A DNA stretch of 64,000 nt from Athripsodes cinereus (taxonomy: Eukaryota; Arthropoda; Insecta; Trichoptera; Leptoceridae). The position numbers were made by a program, and so were the translations under genes. How positions within the stretch are numbered: the first letter of the stretch is position 1; every line of letters starts with the position of its first letter. Below the pieces are notes generated by a model that was not told the DNA's origin, ran no database searches, and saw only the letters and a list, made by a program, of their open reading frames with translations. The DNA lies in the NCBI GenBank assembly GCA_947579605.1, contig OX388322.1, forward strand, positions 10,850,001 through 10,914,000, written 5' to 3'. This document shows positions 46,526 through 58,864 of this stretch, piece after piece.

Positions 46526-47115
46526 GGGTAATTTTTGGCAAAGTAATTCCCGAAACCGATGTATCGTTAAATTTTAGATTCGTTTCCATATTTAAGTAGG
46601 TAGGTACTATTTACCATAAAATTTCCCCAACATTTCCTTTGAACCCTTTTTGAAGGTATCGTTATACAAGAATACTTAAATATGCTAAAGATCGAACCAA
46701 ATAATAGTTATTATAATATGGTAAAATGAAATCAGCCATCAAAAAGATCCCATGCCTGTGTCCTGAAAATAGCCTATTACATAAAAAGCCTTTTTATAGT
46801 AAATTTATACTCCATAAAGTTAATATATTATGACGCAAACATCAGGTGTGTCTGAGACTAAAAGTGGAAAAACCAGAATCAAATGATAATACCATTGTAT
46901 GAACATAGTAATTTAATCAGATATACTGTTATACATACCTACATACAATGTGACATTATCCTTTTTGTAAGTATTGTCAAATGTCCAGTCAAAAGTCCAA
47001 ATACGGCATTTTTTATTTGAACTTTTACATACAAAAAATTTAAAACGTAATTTTAAAACACTGTTAATTTTCACGTATAAATATGTAATTAGTCAATTCA
47101 CAATGACTAAATACT
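46526..47115. other. AT-rich sequence, nothing recognised
   Basis: No supported feature. Confidence 0.4.
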
Positions 47116-47123
47116 AATACTAA

Positions 47124-47162
47124 TTACCGAGAGCTTTCGCCTTGCGGCATCTTCAGGGGCAA
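47124..47162 (-). ncRNA. Hammerhead ribozyme candidate 2 (type I)
   Basis: On the minus strand: stem I TTGCC, one extra C, core CTGAAGA, stem II (GCC/GGC, loop GCAA), GAA, stem III AGCTCT (two pairs, two-base loop), cleavage-site C, then GGTAA closing stem I (one G-U pair). All core parts are in the right order. Activity untested. Confidence 0.55.
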
Positions 47163-47304
47163 GAATTTAATTATTTTTTTTGTTAATAAATATCTATTGA
47201 TTGCAAAATATTTTTAAAACACCAATAAAATATGGAATCGAATTTAAAAATGATGGCGTGCCCAATTAACATAGAGATGATGCAAAACATTGATCAATAT
47301 ATTG

Positions 47305-47385
47305 CCTTTGATCGCTCCTTCCGAAAATACAGGGCAGTAACCAACCTTCTCTATTCAGAGCTTCTTCACGCACATTACTAATGCA
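47305..47385 (-). pseudogene. LINE-B 3' scrap
   Basis: GCTCCTTCCGAAAATACAGG, GCAGTAACCAACCTTCTC and TATTCAGAGC match the LINE-B end at 5.2 kb in the same orientation. Too short for coding use. Confidence 0.6.
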
Positions 47386-47995
47386 CTGATGCAAAATGAT
47401 ACATGTCTAAAACTTCCAATGAGAGTTGGAATGCTATAATTTCAATTTTCTCTGATTTTTCATAATAAATTCGATATGAAAAGATAATAGACTTTTATAT
47501 TCACATTTAATCAAACGTAGGAATCTATAATATCAACTGAAATACGAAATACATTTAACATACATAATGAATATCAACATTATTCATATAATAATATCAC
47601 ATGTCATTTTGCTACAATGATTTTGATTCAATTTGCAACGAAACTCGCATACATTGATTGTACATAGGTACATCTACACAAAGTGTAAATCTCTTGAGGG
47701 AAATAATATTGTATCTACGATCAATATAACAATAAACCATTTGGAAGCCAAAACATACACAAATGAACAACGTGTAAACTACAAACTAAATTGAATTGTT
47801 TTGTAATATATGGGAAGTTATTTACATTTCTGTGACTGATGAAGAATCATCTGAATGACAAACAATAGCAATTACTTGTACATAACACAAAATGTTTTAA
47901 TTGTTTTCAATTGTATAACAATAATCTCGATAAAAATTCATATTTAACGGTGAGTTGTTAAAAAATAATAACTCATTATGAGTTAAACAGCAAAT
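47386..47995. other. AT-rich sequence, nothing recognised
   Basis: No supported feature. Confidence 0.4.
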
Positions 47996-47997
47996 GA

Positions 47998-48275
47998 TTC
48001 GTACTATTTCTCTATCTATCCCCCACTAATGGAGTAACCAGCGGATTAACCGTTAATAATAAGTCTAAAAGCTGTCCTCTCCATTCCGACAGTATGAAGA
48101 CAACTAGGATGACTGGAACATATCACCGCTAAATAAAAGAGTTAGAATGTATTACAATTATGTACCTAATATTTTATGAATACTGCCTTTTAGTCATCCT
48201 CTTCGTCTCAATAAAAGTGAGACATTTAGGATGGTTGGCATATCTGATCGCTGCATTTAAGATATTTAGATATTT
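47998..48275 (-). mobile_element. Two decayed SINE-B remnants
   Basis: TATCCCCCACTAATGGAGTA, ACCAGCGGATTAACCG, CTGTCCTCTCCATTCC (48018-48090) and a second CTTTTAGTCATCCTCTTCGT, ACATTTAGGATGGTTGGC (about 48186-48240). Both reverse-oriented. Confidence 0.55.
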
Positions 48276-48365
48276 ACTACCTGACATTTACTGAATAATT
48301 TAATATGAGCCAAAATTTGTTAATACAAAGCAGGTGAACCAAGAAAAAAATATAAAATTTATTAA

Positions 48366-48534
48366 ATAAAATAAAAATAACAAACTTTGTTTAATTCCAC
48401 TTTAGTCAATACAAGAAATAACTAAAACGTTTTCGGGCTTACACCCATCTTCAGTAGTTACGTGCTTTTTGTAGACGTTTATTTCTTGTATTGACTAAAG
48501 TGGAATTAAACAAAGTTTGTTATTTTTATTTTAT
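48366..48534. repeat. Foldback with perfect 54-bp arms around a hammerhead candidate
   Basis: 48366-48419 and 48481-48534 are perfect inverted repeats (shared AACAAACTTTGTTTAATTCC and ACTTTAGTCAATACAAG). The 61-nt loop holds hammerhead candidate 3 on the minus strand. The arm carries the sequence expected just downstream of the ribozyme in such elements, so one arm may be an inverted duplicate of the element end. Confidence 0.88.
48419..48460 (-). ncRNA. Hammerhead ribozyme candidate 3 (type I), best example
   Basis: Minus strand: stem I TAACTA, core CTGAAGA, a stem II with GGG/CCC, GAA, the self-complementary stem III AACGTT, T at the cleavage site, and TAGTTA, which pairs perfectly (6 bp) with TAACTA. 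All conserved positions fit the CUGANGA...GAAA...UH pattern. Ultra-short palindromic stem III is known from Penelope-type hammerheads, which work as dimers. Activity untested. Confidence 0.65.
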
Positions 48535-49280
48535 AAAATGAATTTCCACAGTGTAACTCACATAAAATTAGAAAGTTTAAAATTTATTATTTTAAATATC
48601 CATAAAAACATTTAAAAAAAATGTTCTTTTATAATTCGAATTGATTCAACGAAAATCTGTCTAAAATATCATATTTTCTCAATATTCAATATCGTTTGCA
48701 TAAAATTTAATATATGTAGGTAGTAGGTACTTATACATTCTGCGTCTTTCTTATTTAATATTGAATGTGTAGAATGACAACTCTGTCGTTGGGGTTTGCA
48801 AAAAATAATGAGATTATTTTCTCATTATTACAGAGCAAATTCTTATATTTTAGTTGAAGAAATGATTATTTAAAACCTATAATTTATATAACCATCACAG
48901 AATAATAAAATCTTATTACCAATTGGTTTATCTTGCTGGAAATCCGTATTAGAGATGCAGGAATAATAAGGAGTAGAATGACGGACACAATTTCCAAAAC
49001 CATTAAACCAATATTCCAGAAGAGACCCTAAACAATCTTATTATATTTTTTGACACAACTATCATCATTTAAGTTTTTATTTAAAGTAATGATTAAGTTG
49101 GCCAAGTAATGCCAATTTTAAATGTTCTTTGAATTTCTGATCGGTTCCAGTTGCAGGCTGCAGATCACTTACCATTATTAAAAATATAAGGTTAATTCTA
49201 AAATCAATAAGAGTTAATAATTCAAGAGTTTTTGTGTTTAGACTGTGGAAATCCATTTTTAATTTTATAAAATAAAATAT
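48535..49280. other. AT-rich sequence, nothing recognised
   Basis: A 71-residue minus frame at 49077-49292 lies just upstream of candidate 4. No motif recognised. Confidence 0.35.
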
Positions 49281-49284
49281 ATTA

Positions 49285-49370
49285 TTGAGCACTGTTTAGT
49301 TTCCCTGAAGATGTATAGGCGAAAACGTTCGGTATCCAACCTAACAAAGTGGAGATTAAACAGTGCTCAA
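49285..49370 (+). ncRNA. Hammerhead-like site 4, degenerate, between 14-bp inverted arms
   Basis: Core CTGAAGA (49305-49311), a weak stem II, GAA, stem III AACGTT, C, then GG pairing with CC before the core. Stem I and II are poor, so this copy has probably decayed. It lies between TTGAGCACTGTTTA (49285-49298) and its exact complement (49357-49370). The following AACAAAGTGGAGATTAAACA resembles TAAAGTGGAATTAAACAAAG next to candidate 3. Confidence 0.45.
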
Positions 49371-49375
49371 AAGTA

Positions 49376-50390
49376 TATTTTTATATTGTCAATAATTGAG
49401 TAATTTTTTAACTTTCTAAACCAACAAGTACGAAGACTCTTAATCGATAGAAAATGAAAACGGTTTGTTTTCAATATCACATTAAAAAACAGCCAAAATA
49501 AACTCGTCTACGAATATACCAAATAAAATGGTATAAAAAGATGAAAGAACTTTAAATTGCTTCACTTTTTAACTTATTTTTATACTTTTCATATTTCACC
49601 TTTAAAGTAAGCATTTATATAGAAATAATACTTTAATACCTGAAATTCTATACTTCTTTGTATGAAAACATAAATATTAAAATTTTAATTCAAAGAATGA
49701 AAGTTTTAAGATAATCTTATAGAGAATAATAAATTCTAAATAAGCTTATCCATACATTAAAAGATTTTTTCTTCTAATGTGTGTATCAGCTTATCTGCTT
49801 CCAAGTAAAAGGATTAATAATCAAAGAAGCATAAAAGAAATACTTCATAGAAATTTAAAGAACTAGTTTATTAATTCAAAGTATCATAAATTTGTGTTTG
49901 CTTTTTTTTTGAAAAATACACGTCATTGAAAACAAAATGAGATTGAAAAACATTATTTAACTTAATATTAAAAAAAAAACGATCAGAGAATCGTTTACAC
50001 AATGTGTCTTTAAAAAAAGTGTGCCAACGCTTATGAATTAGCTCTAGGCTGGTTTAAGTATCACTGTCAGAGTCCATGGACAACATTCACCAATTCCACT
50101 ATTCGCACTCTCACAATACAAGATCTCCAATCGAGAACCATTTAATGCAAACCAAAGAAGCAACCACTTTTGGGATCTTTATTTGAAATATACCCAAATA
50201 CACCCCAGACATTGCTTGTGAGTTGACGGTGGAGTATTTATGCCCTCCTTTCTAATAAACACTTAGAGATGGATTTATCCATTTTGTATGCCATTGCAAT
50301 AATTAAATTACTATTTTAAAAACCTTTGTATTGATGACCAAGCCACTCGTCTTGCAATCGAAGTGTAGGTATAAAATTCTTTTTAATTGT
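49376..50390. other. AT-rich sequence, nothing recognised
   Basis: No supported feature. Confidence 0.4.
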
Positions 50391-50394
50391 TTTT

Positions 50395-50537
50395 TTATGT
50401 TAGGGTTGATTGGAAGACGTTGCTCAGCAACAAGTCCGCCCATTGATCCAGATTAATTTTTTTTTAATTATCATGTTGTGTATTTTTTGTACATTTATTT
50501 TGAATTTGGCCAGTAAAGATTTATTTATTTATTTAAG
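50395..50537 (+). mobile_element. LINE 3' end with (ATTT)n tail
   Basis: GATTGGAAGACGTTGCTCAG, CAACAAGTCCGCCCATTG, then TTTGTACATTTATTTTGAAT and an (ATTT)n tail. The phrase is a familiar non-LTR 3' end in moths and butterflies as I recall; the clade is not certain. Confidence 0.5.
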
Positions 50538-51165
50538 TGTCATGGGCTCGATAAAATTTTCATAAAAAAAAATGTAATTTTAATACAACTTAATTATCTT
50601 TTACAAAATTCGTTGGATTTATAATACTTATGTAAGTGATATTTTCATCGTTAAAATATCTTTGAAAATATAATGTTCAATGGATAATTATCAACACTAC
50701 TAATGGTCTCCGAATTGATATTCCATTAAAAGTGTTATAAATAGATTGTACTATCTAGCACTTACTTCTAGTACTCGTACAAGGATGTTGTTCAGAGGCA
50801 AATCGAGTTCGTAGTGGTTTACATCATTTTAACAGAGATCAATTCAAATATGTATCTATACAAAATTAATGAATTCTTAACCATGTATATGATCGATCAC
50901 ATGTACATAGACTCATCTGGATGTATTATCCCATGAAGTATGAATGGAAATTCAACTTCTACCTTACTGCATGGAGTTTTAAAAGACTTTTTTGTTACGA
51001 AATTAAAAAATCAATTTTTTCTTCCACTATTTTTATTAAAACAGTTTTCTTAAATAAAGGCTTATATTTCAAATAAATTATTATATAGATATATTAGGTG
51101 AAAAAATAATAAACTCATGAAACTATTTTAAACATTTGAATTGAGTGACAATTACACGTAAATAA
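50538..51165. other. AT-rich sequence, nothing recognised
   Basis: No supported feature. Confidence 0.4.
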
Positions 51166-51189
51166 CACAGAAGGGAGAACGTTTCGAAC

Positions 51190-51255
51190 AACGCGAGACA
51201 GGGGAGCATTGTCCAGAGTGATCGCCAACGTCGGGAGAACCTGATACGGTACAGA
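51190..51255 (+). pseudogene. Short LINE polymerase scrap (R1/Jockey-like)
   Basis: TRDRGALSRVIANVGRT is encoded at about 51198-51248, resembling the ALSRLMPNVGG block after the RT domain in R1/Jockey LINEs. It is GC-rich relative to the flanks and ends in a stop. Very short, so tentative. Confidence 0.4.
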
Positions 51256-53950
51256 TGGAAGAAGAAAACGTTTAAGTAAATCTAACTGAATAACATAATA
51301 TTATGTTAGTTACATTAGTATTAGTGGATTGCGTAAAAATAATCATACGATATTACGAAATTTACAATACACATTACAATAGTCATGAGAAACAAGTAAG
51401 CGATGTTCTTTGACGGTTATATTTTTTCCATTACATGCGAAGAAAGGATATCCAGACCTTTAAAATTAAACTTAATGATTAAAAAAATAATTAAGAACTG
51501 GAATGATAAAATTTGTTTATACCTGCCGATACTTAAATTCCAACTCATTTCATAAGTTCAGAAAGTTTTTTTAATGAAAAAACATTAACTTTATATGGTT
51601 TCATGAAATAAAATGAAAAAAACGTGTAAGAGAATGAAGCAATAATTAAATATAATAAGAGTGAATAAACAGGAAGAGAGTACCTTCATACATTTTCTTG
51701 GTATTTAGGACGACAGTATGCTCAAGGGACTAAAGAGGAGAACTAATTCAATTAATCAATTCGCCCCCAATAGTGAAGACAATCAAATATATTTACCGGA
51801 GTAACTTTTCAAGAACAAAATAATATGAAACGTGGAATAAGACGAAGTATAGATATTACTATAGTGTGTTGGCAAGCAATATAATATTTTATTTCCATTG
51901 ATTTGATATCGTACCTAATTACATTATAATCATTTTGACATTGATATCCATCCCACGTGTAATTTAATATGATGAGTCTATTGATTGTACTTCTATTGTG
52001 ATTATGTTCTTCAGGAAAGAAGACACAATTTTTTTAGATAATATTTATAACCCTGATAACATAAAAAATAAAAGGCGTTAGAAATAGAAAAGAATGAAAA
52101 AATAACAAGTTGATATTTCCATTTTTAACCTAAAATATTTCAAAGAACTTTTTATGGAAGAAAGATTTGTATTGAGGTGTTTATACGTAGAAATTTAGAT
52201 AAAAACGTTCTGTACCATAAAAACAAATATATTCAGAATATATGGCATTCTTCCTCACGTAATACTAAGACACAAAGATTTACGAAGAAAAATGTATAAT
52301 GAATTACTTTAGTAAATACACAAAAACAAATATTGTTATATCATTACTATCAATACATCATCCTCAGGTTCAGTAACTTGTTAACTGCAGGCATTGTCAT
52401 ACAGAAAGTTTACTCTGTCAAAAAAAAGGTTAATGGCACCTCTACAAGGAGCTTTTGTATATCTTTGTAAATAGTTGAGAAAAAATATATTATATATAAA
52501 ATGGTCTTTAGCACCCATGCTGAATGCCTAGCTGTAATTATCTATTTAGAGTAAACTACGTTTCAATTAAGTTGTCACCCCGAAAGTGTAACCCTTTCCT
52601 CTCACAATCAGCTGTAATTACTACCACGCTTCAATATTTCCACCCCAAAGCACTCTACTAAGTAACACTCTCAAAGCATAGGTACACTAACAATAAAAAC
52701 TATTACTAGGTACATAAAAGTGAAAACACAAGTTTTGTTGAACTAACAAAATTACATCTCTCCCAAATAAAAACACAAACCTATATAATTGCCAACTGTT
52801 CTCTTTGTTACACAGAAGGAAAAACACTTAAAGATATTTAAGTTGTTTTACGTTGGAATATTCCAAGATAAAAAATATACATTACAAAACAAATAGTAAC
52901 TAGTAAGTGAAGTGAAATAAAGAAATTGCACTATTCAATTAATAATACCTAAAATCAATTACGTACGCTACTGATATTATTAAGGATAATTATTATGACG
53001 TACCTACGTGTAAAAAATGTTGCACTAATTATTTTCTAAAAAATTAATGATTTCAATTAGGATTCCTTTGTATTTTACAGTAACTGTAGTAGAATAATCA
53101 TTAATACGATAGATTAAGGCACTTTTAAATTATTAATATTTAATTGTACTGGATCAATATCAAGAAAAATGTCAGTTCGTAGATAATAAAGGAAAACCAA
53201 AAGGAAAAAGGTAGATAAAGTTCGTATGTTAAGCGAGTGAAATAAACGACCAGCACATAGAATTAATTAATACTAAGCAATTCGTTAACTGATCTAATTT
53301 GATAAAATAATATTCGAATCGCCCGAGGGAGTTTCCCAAAGTACATAGGCCCTAGTATTAATTACATATTATTTCAAATGCTATATAATCCATGATTTGT
53401 ACAAGCTAAGTTTTCAATCATACTTATATAACTACACGTGTACACTCATCAACAGATTCAAATAAAAAGTGAAAATCGGTGAAACGCATTTTATTCCCTT
53501 TCGCAAATAGCTTATACTACTACTTTATATTATGAATTTTTTGACACAATTGGATGTCGGGAACTGGATTTTTTACTTACTAGAAGTGTAGATGTCATAC
53601 AATTTCTGTGCTTGATATACACAGATCGTATAAAAGTTGATTTCAATAGTGAAAAAATATTGAGTTGTAACATATATACAACTTTCAAAAATTTCAAGTC
53701 ATGTGATAAGCATGATACAGAGGAATTGGGAATGTTACCTAGGTTTAAAGAGTACTCTTAACCAAGCCTAAGTCGATTCATAAGCATCGAAACTCTGTGT
53801 TGTGCACTCCTTAAGGAAGTTCACATATGTATGTGTATCATATACAACATACCTAACTAGTTAATACCTATTCAAATAGGTTGACTATGGATGAGTGTGA
53901 TCAATTAGAATGATTAATCTGGAGTAGTTCAAAATATGTTTGACTACTAC
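51256..53950. other. Long AT-rich stretch, nothing recognised
   Basis: No open frame above 60 codons and no repeat matched within the window. Confidence 0.45.
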
Positions 53951-53954
53951 TTTA

Positions 53955-54005
53955 CTTACTGCTAGCCCTCTTCGCTCCACTGCTGGACATTGCCCTCTTC
54001 AAAAA
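53955..54005 (-). pseudogene. RTE 3' end scrap
   Basis: Minus strand reads FEEGNVQQWSEEG then a stop, the typical last residues of RTE/BovB polymerases (a VQQW ending). Only about 45 bp remain. Confidence 0.5.
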
Positions 54006-56190
54006 AAATCATATTTCCGAGCAACACAATACTATTGTTTTCGCATCATCTGGACAATATCGTCAAGGAGACTTTATCGACAATATCGACAACTCTTGTA
54101 TTTTGTTGGATGATTAAATTTCTTATTTTGTGTCTCAAACTAATGCCTACCATTTGTCTCTCCATGGCACGCTGTATACACCTTATACATGTTTTTATTA
54201 CGATCCCATTAACCCCTTCTCGAACCTTGTGAATATTATAAATATTTTGTAGTATTGAAGTTTATTGAAATCATTATCATGCGATTAATCAAATCATTTT
54301 ACATAAATAAAACTCTCGAAAAAAATACAATTTTGAAAAATTTCATAACAATCTAGACTGACATATTTACTGAGAAATAGATAAAGGTGCTCAAGTACTC
54401 GCAGTATCTTGGGTTTTCACATTAATATTTTTCACTTGCGCTTTTTACTCGTATACTTGCGATAACTAAATGCAACATCAAGTATAAAAAGTTTCTAATT
54501 ACTAGCAGGTTATTACAAGTAGGTACTAATCTTGTGGGAACTAAACACTACACGTTATCTTCCTTACACCTATCGTGATTACATTAGAGCACCCATACTT
54601 TAGTTACCTATTTTATTTTAATTTTTTTTTATTTTTACCTATATACTACAATTAAAAATATTACACCAAGTTTGTAAAGGCAATAAGAATATATGTTTCA
54701 TAATGTTATGGACACTATCAAGTGTAAGCCCGTAGGTTATATACATTGGTTTCATTCAGGATGTATCTACAATGTTACCCTTGATCCCCATCCTATGTTA
54801 GGCTTGTCTAAATACTTAAATTACCATATTATGTACACAGAAGACGCCAGGAAAGTTCGAGTTTAAATAAATTAAATTACATGTAGAAAGAAAATATGAG
54901 ACCTAAATTTATCAGTTATAACCTGATAACTCCTTTAAAATGTGTTTTTTCTTTACACTTTTCTCGGATCTAAATACGTCTCTGTATCTCTGTGTATAAT
55001 ATTATGTAATGTGGCTATTATCAATGAAAATGTTATCATATTTTCACTTGGTGTCACTAATGGTAAAATAATAGAATATAATAGAGAAAGACAAAGCGAA
55101 TTTCCCAATAAGTGTTTCATACACAGGACATTTTCCCCTTCTAGAGTCATCCCCATCACATCGCCATCAAAGGACAGCTAATGGGAATAGAAACAGATGG
55201 GCATTTTACCCCAAAATACTCACACCTATAAGAAATACAAAATATAGTACCTTTTAAATAATATAATAAACAAATATATAATGTACTATCTTTACTATAC
55301 CCTCACAATCGTATTCTAGGTGAGGCAGGCAGAGAGAATGCAACTCCAAATCAATCTATCCTTACATACTTATATTGCTTTCACATTTGCTCATTCTCCT
55401 TATATCCTCATTCATCTCGCAACGTTTTACCAACCATTCTTCTCAGCGATCACAACCATCAGAATTAGTGGCATCATAACTCATTTTATATGGCTTGATA
55501 ATATCAAATAAAGTTCCTTTATTTTTTTATCTACAAAAATTCTGCACGACGTGAAATACCTACCACTTTATCCGGCACAGTGTTCCTATGATAACAATAT
55601 TAACACATTACATTTTGTTGAGAGATGGAATAAGTAAAAATACTGAAAAAAATGAGTAAATTAAAAGACCTGTTTTGGAGTGACCAAAGGTCCTAGAAGC
55701 AGCAACGGATGGGTATCTCTAGAGTAAGTGCCTAATCGCAATAAGCATCCGACCCAAATGGGACAGGAAGAAAAAAGTAAATGTTGGTATATTTTGGATT
55801 AAATGCATGTCTTAATAAAAGCTACTTTCAATCCAATAATCGAACTAAAATTCACTCTGCATTAAATAACTTAAGGTTAATTATAAGCGAATAAATTTAG
55901 TTTAATCGAGCATTTAATGACCTTTATAAATCATTCTGGTGTTTAATGGCGCAGAGAAGATGAACTTCATGGATATACCAAACATTGATATTATGTGGTC
56001 AGCCTATCCAAACATAGTAGATTAGATAAACACCAGACTAAGTTTTAAGATAAGGGCGAATAGTTCAAACGATCGCGTAGAATAGCATAATATAAAATTC
56101 TTTAAATCCAAGTAATGCTTTGAATCATTTTTATGCAGATCTTATAAATATATGAATCAATTCTTTGAATGTTACTTAGCGTTTATGTCA
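54006..56190. other. AT-rich sequence, nothing recognised
   Basis: Frames at 54942-55181 and 55320-55511 carry no recognisable motif. No repeat was matched. Confidence 0.4.
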
Positions 56191-56194
56191 AAGA

Positions 56195-56490
56195 ATAAAT
56201 CTCTCACTCTTTTCTAAAACTTTTCGAATGTCCTGTAAATGGGAGGTATTCCTAAAATATTTATATTAATTTATTCATCATTGTTACAAAACATTTGAAA
56301 ATACATATGGACAGAAATAATACACACAATCACAAAGCAAAGACAATGCATCATCCTACTCAACCCGAATAGATATTTGGCATCTTCTATTTATTTTTTA
56401 TTTTATTTATTAATTCAAACACAACAGCACATAATACGTAGCTTAAATCACAATAACAAAAAAAAATAAGGCCAATTACAGTGTTTATAC
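56195..56490. repeat. SINE-B scrap and a LINE 3' end
   Basis: 56205-56250 (CACTCTTTTCTAAAACTTTT, CGAATGTCCTGTAAATGGGA) matches the 5' half of SINE-B in sense orientation. 56390-56480 has a (TTTAT)n run and looks like a reversed non-LTR 3' end. Confidence 0.45.
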
Positions 56491-56582
56491 ATAAGGCTCT
56501 TAATTTATAAGGTTCGTAGAGGACATCATCCATATTTATTATTATTCCGTGATGTTATATATAGACACATTCCTTAAAATAT

Positions 56583-56962
56583 GTTTGTATTAGTGATGTA
56601 ACGAATGTGTGATTTTGGACATCATATATAAAGAATATTTGTTGACGACATTCGCGAATGCGAATAGCGAATATTGACTTGCTTAGATTTCTACAATATT
56701 GCTCAATCATTAAAATTTCTACCCCCCCCCCCCCGTCGCCGAATTTTCAAATGGTACAGGAATTGAAAATAATTCAAAACTCCTCGGTTTTCTTAAGGAA
56801 TATTTTCTTGCAGTACCTTTTTCTCCAATGTACCGGGTAAGTATTTGGTACTTTTACCGAATATCCGATACTTTATTACCGAATAATATTCGCAAAACAT
56901 TCGCATATTTTTTTGCGAATACTTTAAAATATGCGAATATTCGTTACATCACTAGTATGTAT
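56583..56962. mobile_element. hAT-type MITE (364 bp) with 8-bp target duplication
   Basis: Ends TAGTGATGTAACGAATRT are inverted repeats (56591 onward and up to 56954). Flanks GTTTGTAT (56583-56590) and GTATGTAT (56955-56962) differ at one base, fitting a hAT duplication. The interior is full of GCGAATA/TATTCGC motifs and has a 13-base C run (56722-56734). No coding content. Confidence 0.82.
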
Positions 56963-57301
56963 AGGTCTTCTATGGACACATTAATTTCAAAACTAGGATT
57001 AAAAGTAATACTCTGAAAAAAATCTTTGGGGATAATTTTGAAAAAATGAACTAACATATTTTTCATTTCAACAAAGATAATGAAATTTGAGTCATAAAGT
57101 AGGTATCTATTTTTTAATAAGTAAATTGAACTATCGTTCTCTATGTTTTGAAGAAAACTCGTGGCTTTTTTACAAAAGGTTTTTTTACAAAATGTTAAAG
57201 GTTTATTAAGGCTTGTGACGCTTAATGAGACTGCTTGTTAGTGGTTATCTGTGTCCAATACACAATGGCCATTAAACAAGTATAAAGTAAAATTAAAATT
57301 A

Positions 57302-57368
57302 ACTTTCGTCAATGTAGATATATTTCATATTCTCTTCAAAATGTCAATATATCTACATTGACGAAAGT
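57302..57368. repeat. Inverted repeat, 21-bp perfect arms
   Basis: 57302-57322 (ACTTTCGTCAATGTAGATAT...) pairs exactly with 57348-57368 over a 25-nt loop. Confidence 0.85.
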
Positions 57369-58695
57369 ACTCGAGATTTTAAATAAATCTAAGTGTAAAA
57401 TTAACTGTGTTCTGTAATTAAAATAAAATATCATCAGTATGAATTTTCGCTCTATGAATGTACAAACTTAAGAATAAGTAGATTTAGGTATTCATAAAAC
57501 AATCAAAAATTATAAAATTATTTTTATCCGCAATGTTAAAGAGTTAATCGTTCTTATAAAATATGTATGGTAATCTGAGCGGGTCCGTCATCCACTGAAT
57601 AAAATATTTTTTCATTAACACTACAATGAGCATTAATACTGAACTTATCATATATTCACAAGCAAATTAATGAATACCTTTACCAAACAATGAAATGCCT
57701 GTAATCCGAAAACAAACCAAAAGCGAATTTGGTTAATCCGGACGGTTGATAATCTTAATATAAATATAATTTTCATATTTCAAAGATAATCTTATTTTGT
57801 CCGTAGCACAAAGGTGTACATAACCGTATACGGTCCCCATATTAGTTTGAGTCTTAGGTACCTTTATAATTTCCCCCAGTAGATGATATGTGAAAACCAA
57901 GTAGGCACATTTCTTTGATTTTCAAATCCAACCCTTCAAAGAGACAAATTTCAATAAATGTTCGTTACTAAAAATGTTTGACGCATTTTTATACTACCTT
58001 CGAAAATAGAATTCTGTCTCGACTTTTTTTACTGTTTCAGATTCAAATACCTATATTTCTACATACCTCATCACACATTGATTTTTTTTTACATGTAAGT
58101 GCAAACAAGTAGCGAGCATAATAATTTATCTTATGAAGACCATGGCGACAAAACAACCATAAGTATTAATCATTATTATTCAGAAAAAAATATACCACTT
58201 AATAAAAGAAAGCGCAAGTCAATCAGCTAGTATGATATTTTAATAATAAAACCCTATAAATACTAAAACCAACTTTCCATTTTATTAAATGAATATAAGT
58301 AGGTATGTTTTATTGTTCTTTATCTCCGCAACGCTGATCATATTATTACAATTTTTCAGATTATCCTATTTATATATGGTAGAATGGTTTGAGAGTATTG
58401 TGAACTACAATATCGGTCAGTATTTTACAACTATGTATAAAAATTGAATTATTTTACACGTGCGTTTCTATTTGGTTTAAATAATGGTCTTTATTCGTAA
58501 AAAATCTATAATATGGCATACTAGCTTTGAAATATTATCTATGAATCTATTTCTATTCATTTCTATCTTTTATCTTAGCCATTTCTGTCTATTTCTGGAG
58601 GAGAATCTGTTTCAATTCGTATTGCCTGATTCCGAGTCGATAATTCTCAATCGACTTTTTTCAATCCACACTAAAGCATTATGTAACGAGTTTCA
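57369..58695. other. AT-rich sequence, nothing recognised
   Basis: No supported feature; the frame from 58484 runs into a SINE and carries no motif. Confidence 0.4.
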
Positions 58696-58701
58696 TATTT
58701 A

Positions 58702-58785
58702 CTACTACTACTATACCATCAGGGCATATCCCACAAGTGGGGTAGCCAGCAGATCAGCTGCATGTAAGGAACATGCAAATTTCAT
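58702..58785 (-). mobile_element. SINE-B 3' end with (TAC)n tail
   Basis: TACTACTACTATACCATCAG, GGCATATCCCACAAGTGGGG, TAGCCAGCAGATCAGCTGCA, TGTAAGGAACATGCAAA. Well preserved. ATTTCATATTTACT occurs on both sides (about 58691-58704 and 58780-58793), a likely target duplication. Confidence 0.85.
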
Positions 58786-58864
58786 ATTTACTCTTTTTTA
58801 AATATATAAAACAACATACGCATCAATTCTGAAAATGATTGGATGATTAAAACAAACTTTTCTT

